A stretch of DNA of 35,414 nt, from NCBI GenBank assembly GCA_023433505.1, contig JAEZCO010000063.1:1-35414 (forward strand). Reading direction: 5' to 3'. Positions within the stretch are counted from its first letter, which is position 1. Each line of letters starts with the position of its first letter. The stretch is from Bacillota bacterium. GTDB lineage: Bacteria > Bacillota > Clostridia > Acetivibrionales > DTU013. Positions 31,418 through 35,414 of this stretch are shown one piece after another. The position numbers were made by a program, and so were the translations under genes. A model generated the notes under the pieces. The model saw nothing but the letters and a program-made list of their open reading frames with translations, ran no database searches and was not told the DNA's origin.

Positions 31418-32386
31418 ATGTATGGAAGTGATGCAGAAATTAAAGCAGTACATATGTATGGCACAACAAGGAAGAAGGGTGTAGTTTCAAAGATATGGCA
31501 ACACAAGGTACTATACATGTTCTTATTACCTTCACTTGTTTTTGTGGTCGTTTTTAATTACAGGCCTATGATTGGTATCATCATGGCTTTTCAAAATTAC
31601 GATATATTAAAGGGCCTGTATGGAAGCCCTTTTGTTGGATTAAATAATTTCATTGAGTTTTTGCATAAGCCTGACTTTTATATTGCGCTGAAAAATACAT
31701 TGGGGATCAATCTTTTTGCACTTATTATTGCATTCCCGCTGCCAATTGTTTTTGCTATAGCATTAAGTGAGCTGAGATGCAAAAATGGAATCAAAAAAAT
31801 TATTCAATCCATATCATTTTTGCCGCGTTTTATTTCATGGGTTATCGTTGCAGGGCTTTTCTATAAGTTTTTGGAAAGAGATTATGGTCTTGTAAACCTG
31901 TTACTCGAAAAAATAGGTTTGGAAAAAGTCTCGTTTTTTGGTGAAGCTAGATATTTCTGGGGCATATACATATTCAGCGTTGTGTGGAAGGATTTGGGAT
32001 GGAATGCAATTTTATATTTATCGGCAATGACCTCAATCAGTCCGGAGCTTTACGAGGCTGCTGAGGCTGACGGAGCCAGCAGATTGAGGAGGATATGGCA
32101 CATCACGCTTCCTGGAATTCTGCCTACGATTGTTACGCTTTTGATTTTATTCATAAGCAGCTTTTTTAGTTCCTCCGGTATGATGGAACCCATATTGGTC
32201 CTAAGAAACGCCATGGTAGCTGATGCTTCAGATGTAATTGACGTCTATTCAATGTTTGCAGGAATACAGCAGGGTCATTATTCCTATGCGGCTGCAATAG
32301 GGGTTTCACAGTCGGTCATATCATTGCTGCTCCTTGTGGGAGTGAATAAAACACTGAAAAAAATAACGGGATATTCCCTGTTCTAG
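31418..32386 (+). CDS. LplB-type CUT1 ABC transporter permease
   Basis: This 322-aa membrane permease of a sugar importer has an N-terminal helix (LYMFLLPSLVFVVVFNY) and five further hydrophobic segments. The EAA loop that contacts the ATPase is clear (YEAAEADGASRLRRIWHITLPG, with EADGA around residues 213-217). GGAGGGG precedes the ATG. Family members (LplB) import oligosaccharides or lipid-linked sugars. No ATP-binding subunit is in the window, as usual for CUT1 systems sharing an MsmX-like ATPase. Confidence 0.92.
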   Translation: MYGSDAEIKAVHMYGTTRKKGVVSKIWQHKVLYMFLLPSLVFVVVFNYRPMIGIIMAFQNYDILKGLYGSPFVGLNNFIEFLHKPDFYIALKNTLGINLFALIIAFPLPIVFAIALSELRCKNGIKKIIQSISFLPRFISWVIVAGLFYKFLERDYGLVNLLLEKIGLEKVSFFGEARYFWGIYIFSVVWKDLGWNAILYLSAMTSISPELYEAAEADGASRLRRIWHITLPGILPTIVTLLILFISSFFSSSGMMEPILVLRNAMVADASDVIDVYSMFAGIQQGHYSYAAAIGVSQSVISLLLLVGVNKTLKKITGYSLF

Positions 32387-32398
32387 GAGGAGAAAAGG

Positions 32399-33274
32399 TT
32401 GGAAAGAAAATTTCAGATATTCGATTTTATAATTTTAATATTCATGGCTGTATTTTGCATAATGATAATCTATCCGTTCATCTATTCCTTTTCGTACTCG
32501 ATTAGTGACGGAATGCGTGTCATTTCGGAAACAATAATTTTGCTTCCGAGGGGTTTTTCGATTGACAGTTACATAACAGTATTGAAGGATCAGGCAATTA
32601 TCACGGCGGCGATGATTTCTGTTTTGAAAACTCTTACAGGAGTTGTATTATTCCTTATTGTTACCGGCTTATGTGCATATGCTATGTCAAAAGATTATCT
32701 GGTTGGCAGAAAGTATATATTTATTTTATACGTTATACCAATGTATGTAAGTGGAGGACTGCTTCCGTATTATATGCTGATTCATGACCTGGGCCTTTTT
32801 AACAATTTTCTGGTGTTTATCTTACCTACGTGTTTTGGAGCGTTTTTCATGTTTTTAATGAAATTATATTTCGAAACAATCCCTCCAAGTCTGGAAGAAT
32901 CGGCAAAACTAGACGGTGCCGGTGATGTGGTCGTTGCAGTTAAGGTATATTTTCCGCTAAGTACACCTGTTGTTGTCACAGTCGCCTTATTTATTGGCGT
33001 AAGTCAGTGGAATAGCTGGTTTGACGCGCTGTTATTCGTAACAAACCGCAAATTATACCCTTTGCAATTATTGCTGCAGAACATTTTAAAGCAGAATGAA
33101 ATCAGTTCTTATCTGGCAATTGCCGATGCGGGCAAAGGTAAAGGGATCACGGTAAGCAATGAAACCATAAAGATGGCAATATTGTTTATTACATGTCTGC
33201 CAGTAATACTTATCTATCCTTTTGCACAAAAATATTTTGTAAAAGGAATGACGATGGGTTCGGTGAAGCTATAA
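32399..33274 (+). CDS. YtcP-type CUT1 ABC transporter permease
   Basis: The 291-aa protein is the second permease subunit, with six hydrophobic segments, an N-terminal IMIIYPFIYSFSYS pattern and the EAA loop EESAKLDGAG...VYFPLSTP. A TTG start follows GGAGGAGAAAAGG, 12 bp after the first permease gene. The C-terminus ends in YPFAQKYFVKGMTMGSVK, typical of YtcP-like permeases. Confidence 0.92.
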   Translation: MERKFQIFDFIILIFMAVFCIMIIYPFIYSFSYSISDGMRVISETIILLPRGFSIDSYITVLKDQAIITAAMISVLKTLTGVVLFLIVTGLCAYAMSKDYLVGRKYIFILYVIPMYVSGGLLPYYMLIHDLGLFNNFLVFILPTCFGAFFMFLMKLYFETIPPSLEESAKLDGAGDVVVAVKVYFPLSTPVVVTVALFIGVSQWNSWFDALLFVTNRKLYPLQLLLQNILKQNEISSYLAIADAGKGKGITVSNETIKMAILFITCLPVILIYPFAQKYFVKGMTMGSVKL

Positions 33275-33333
33275 AGAAAATAGATGCCTGACAAGCATAT
33301 ATTTATAAACCAAATTTTAAGGAGGCCAAAATC

Positions 33334-33642
33334 ATGTTCAAAACCAAACTTGTCAGAAGTATTTGCCTTGTAATCGTCCTGCTAATGGCTTTTTCCACTT
33401 TGTCGGCTTGTGGAAGCAGCAATGAGAAAAAAGTCACGGAATCACAGGCAGCTACAGGCGCAACTTCTTCTGAAACTGCCCGGCAGCCGGAACCTCTTCT
33501 TGAGTACTCTTTCTATCAGGTATCGGATGCACCGCCAACCTATGTAGATGAAAGTACCGATATTGTAACTCCTTATAATAACTTTTATTTACTCGTATTA
33601 TCTCGCTTAATCTTAGAATTTCGTGCCAACATGAAAACTTAG
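33334..33642 (+). pseudogene. Truncated solute-binding lipoprotein of the CUT1 importer, split by an IS110 element
   Basis: The surviving part has a lipoprotein signal peptide with the lipobox LSAC (residues 23-26), a Ser/Thr/Glu-rich linker and the start of a binding-protein domain (LLEYSFYQVSDAPPTYVD). Such proteins (LplA/YtcQ type) are about 500-560 aa, but this frame ends after 102 codons. From about residue 80 (after IVTPY) the sequence is foreign: it runs into the noncoding end of the insertion element. The 5' end is well kept (GGAGG before the ATG), so the break is recent or the signal peptide simply persists. The rest of the gene should lie beyond the window end. The importer probably lacks its own binding protein. 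Confidence 0.85.
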
Positions 33643-34009
33643 TTTGGACAAATCTTGAACATTAGTATAATAATGGATTATACCTGGTAGCCTCCGGCAG
33701 ACTGCATCTATTTCTCGCTATCACGCCAATGGCTTCCACATGTCTCTGGCGACAAACCTCCTATGTCTCACTGGGTCATGCCCTAAATTCCTTCGTCCTG
33801 TCTTGTCCAGAGGTGGAATGTCAGTCATGCTCCTAAACTGGGTCGCGCCCTAATGGAAAATATTCAACCTGACTATCCCGGCTCTCAATTGTCACTATAC
33901 TTCTAAAATCAAACGTAAATACTTCAAGCTTTAGCCTTCCATTACACTCTGCCTTCTGCAGTCATTGTTCTGACAAGTTTTAATGGCCGTGGCCTTCGAA
34001 CACAGTTGG
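33640..34009 (-). ncRNA. Candidate bridge-RNA region downstream of the IS110 transposase
   Basis: This 370-bp stretch has no supported gene. On the transposase strand it contains two similar modules: TTAGGGCGCGACCCAGT (33853-33837) and TTAGGGCATGACCCAGT (33786-33770), identical at 15 of 17 positions and each able to form a GGG/CCC mini-hairpin. Each is followed within 2-7 nt by AGGAG. The first reads AGGAGCAT (33834-33827), which is also the complement of the last 8 bases of the window (35407-35414). IS110/IS1111 elements are known to encode a structured bridge RNA with target- and donor-binding loops. The fold and the transcript limits are not established here. Confidence 0.45.
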
Positions 34010-35293
34010 CTACGCTGCCTTCATCATCGGCCTTTTAATATCATTCATCATCTTTGTGGCATCATAATGACTGCCTGTTTTTAATATCGCATAAAATACT
34101 CTTATCAACTTGCCACATAACGCTACTATAGACTGCATTTTCTTCAATGGCTTACTTTCTCGGTTGATGTAGTACAAATGCAACTGCCTGAACTCAGGAT
34201 TTCTTGCTACTAATGGCAATACCGCCTGAAACATGGCATACCTACCGTCAGAGCGTCCCCTTCTGGTTATTGTGGTTCTACCTTGATGCTTACCAGAGCT
34301 GTTCTCTCTGAGGTTTAATCCAAATAGCTTAACTATTTGCTCAGGAGCATCAAATCTGCTGATATCTCCTATAGCACCTATGAACCCTGCAATTGCCACA
34401 ATTCCAATCCCTTTTATGCCTAAAAGCTTATTTGCGCTTGGAACTTCTCTTACTTGTTCTTCTACTTTTTTCATTACCAGTTCAAGTCTATGACCATAAA
34501 GCATATATTCATCCAGAAGAGTATTAATCTCCATGGTTGCTGATTCCAGTCCATGCCTTATGCCAATTGACTCTGTGGCCGCTTTTATGAGCTTCTGGGC
34601 ATGTTTGTGGCCTACTGCTCTTTTGACTTCCTTTTTCCATGTGGCTACTATTTTTTCTTCGCCTGTTTTAATTACTGCCTGTGGAGTGGGAAAGTGCTTC
34701 AGCGTGAGCAATGCTGCCTTTCCAGTCCACTTCTTGAAAACAGTACTGAACTCAGGAAAATATATTGCCAACCACCGTTTTACTCTGTTTTGTATGCTAA
34801 TTAATTGCACAACGTTTTGCCTGCGTAATTCCATCAGATTTCTTATCTCCCTATACACACCCTCCGGCATGTACGGTATCAGGAATCTTCCGTCTTTGAC
34901 CAGCATTGCAATCGTTTTGGGATCCTTACGGTCATGCTTACTTGGATTGTTGTCATCCAGCTCCTTTGATCGTTTTACATGGTAAGGATTAACCATACCA
35001 AATTCCACTCCCATGTTCTGCAAGTGACTTCCAAACCCATACCAATAATGACCGGTAGGCTCCATGCCTACGAATGCTTTTGTCTTCTTATTCTTCTTCA
35101 TCAGTTCTGTAACCCAAGTATCAAAGGCGTTGAAACCCTCTCTTGTATTCTCAAACCTGAATGCCTTTTTGGAAAATTCAAATCCTCTGAAATCAAAAGC
35201 CCTGGCGAAGTGAACCTCACTACCGATATCTACTCCGACCACCATCGTCTCAGGCGTGATTTGCATTAGCTTCTTGTTTTGTGTACAATTCAT
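34010..35293 (-). CDS. IS110-family transposase (DEDD recombinase)
   Basis: The 427-aa enzyme has the N-terminal DEDD domain with D22 (VGVDIGSE), E78 (GMEPTGHY), D121 and D124 (KHDRKDP), a coiled middle part, and the C-terminal Transposase_20 domain (LLGIKGIGIVAIAGFIG, GDISRFDAPEQ) with the probable nucleophilic serine at S332/S333 in ENSSGKHQGR. All catalytic positions are present and the frame is intact, so the enzyme looks active. The ATG at 35293 follows GGAGGG at about nine bases; the frame extends upstream to 35329 without a binding site. Members move DNA by RNA-guided recombination without target duplication in the usual sense. Confidence 0.95.
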   Translation of the reverse strand: MNCTQNKKLMQITPETMVVGVDIGSEVHFARAFDFRGFEFSKKAFRFENTREGFNAFDTWVTELMKKNKKTKAFVGMEPTGHYWYGFGSHLQNMGVEFGMVNPYHVKRSKELDDNNPSKHDRKDPKTIAMLVKDGRFLIPYMPEGVYREIRNLMELRRQNVVQLISIQNRVKRWLAIYFPEFSTVFKKWTGKAALLTLKHFPTPQAVIKTGEEKIVATWKKEVKRAVGHKHAQKLIKAATESIGIRHGLESATMEINTLLDEYMLYGHRLELVMKKVEEQVREVPSANKLLGIKGIGIVAIAGFIGAIGDISRFDAPEQIVKLFGLNLRENSSGKHQGRTTITRRGRSDGRYAMFQAVLPLVARNPEFRQLHLYYINRESKPLKKMQSIVALCGKLIRVFYAILKTGSHYDATKMMNDIKRPMMKAA

Positions 35294-35414
35294 TTTAGTT
35301 ACCCTCCGTATATTTGATTTGTGCAACATTTGCTGTGTTTCAGCACATTTCTTATTTTACTTGAGGGTACTTTCTTTTTCAAAGTTCAAATTTCTTACTT
35401 ACAGGAATGCTCCT

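Larger units (their letters stand above)
33569..35414 (-). mobile_element. IS110-family insertion element (boundaries inferred)
   Basis: The element consists of one transposase gene on the minus strand, a downstream noncoding end of roughly 435 bp and an upstream end of about 120 bp. CTCCT occurs at the point where the binding-protein gene loses its reading sense (33569-33573) and again at the last five bases of the window (35410-35414), which would be the two element borders if the core is CTCCT. There are no terminal inverted repeats that I can see, as is normal for IS110. A long noncoding stretch downstream of the transposase fits the IS1111 subgroup. Confidence 0.72.

Noticed and set aside
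35294..35414. Bridge RNA on the upstream side of the transposase, as in the IS110 subgroup
   Set aside because: Only about 120 bp are present, with a single TGCTG/CAGCA hairpin near 35340; the long gene-free region is on the downstream side. It cannot be fully excluded because the window ends here.

Overview
The window looks like the chromosome of a moderately low-GC Firmicute, most likely a member of the Clostridia. The evidence is strong AGGAGG-type ribosome binding sites, many TTG starts, an S-layer-homology protein, a Gram-positive type Tad pilus locus with a Flp1-like pilin, YesM/YesN plus LplB/YtcP-type transport genes, and small glycine/aromatic-rich proteins of the kind seen in spore formers. 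No rRNA, tRNA or CRISPR array was seen. Species cannot be named from sequence reading alone.

Layout. (1) 1-1150: four small minus-strand genes, three of them tiny hydrophobic proteins, two of which share a core motif. (2) 1239-8027: a PilZ (c-di-GMP binding type) protein, then a sigma-A-like promoter and a Tad/type IVb pilus operon: TadZ with a degenerate P-loop, TadA ATPase, TadB, TadC, a Flp1-like pilin and an FHA membrane protein. TadZ, TadA, TadB and TadC all start with TTG and the pilin also lacks an ATG. A 147-bp imperfect palindrome (MITE-like) sits between tadB and tadC. (3) 8055-8323: a compact type I toxin-antitoxin module, with a 36-aa holin-like peptide and a convergent antisense RNA that has its own promoter and terminator. 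(4) 8413-16910: a secreted three-SLH-domain protein followed by a 2418-aa secreted multidomain protein, probably a surface partner or adhesin, ending in a clear terminator. (5) 17020-27479: a perfect TTGACA-N17-TATAAT promoter drives ten genes for catabolism of an unidentified sugar or polyol: Gfo/Idh/MocA dehydrogenase, zinc dehydrogenase, ketose 3-epimerase, fucose-isomerase-like protein, FGGY kinase, DeoR regulator, phosphotriesterase-family lactonase candidate, shikimate-dehydrogenase-like protein, cupin-type glucose-6-phosphate isomerase and a D-2-hydroxyacid dehydrogenase. (6) 27596-33642: a YesM/YesN two-component system and a CUT1 ABC importer (two permeases plus a solute-binding lipoprotein). 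(7) 33569-35414: an IS110-family element inserted in the solute-binding-protein gene. It runs to, or close to, the window end.

How it works together. PilZ, the Tad machine, the FHA protein and the SLH/giant protein pair suggest a regulated surface-attachment locus. The second half is a carbohydrate-use locus: YesM/YesN would sense an extracellular glycoside and activate the importer, and the DeoR-controlled operon would convert the imported compound. The IS insertion removes almost all of the binding protein, so this importer is probably inactive in this strain unless another binding protein substitutes.

Most notable candidates: a possible bridge-RNA region downstream of the IS110 transposase, in which two similar modules each carry the same pentamer found at both element ends; the type I toxin-antitoxin module; the palindromic element inside the pilus operon; the internally duplicated giant protein; and the unusual gene combination of the sugar operon.
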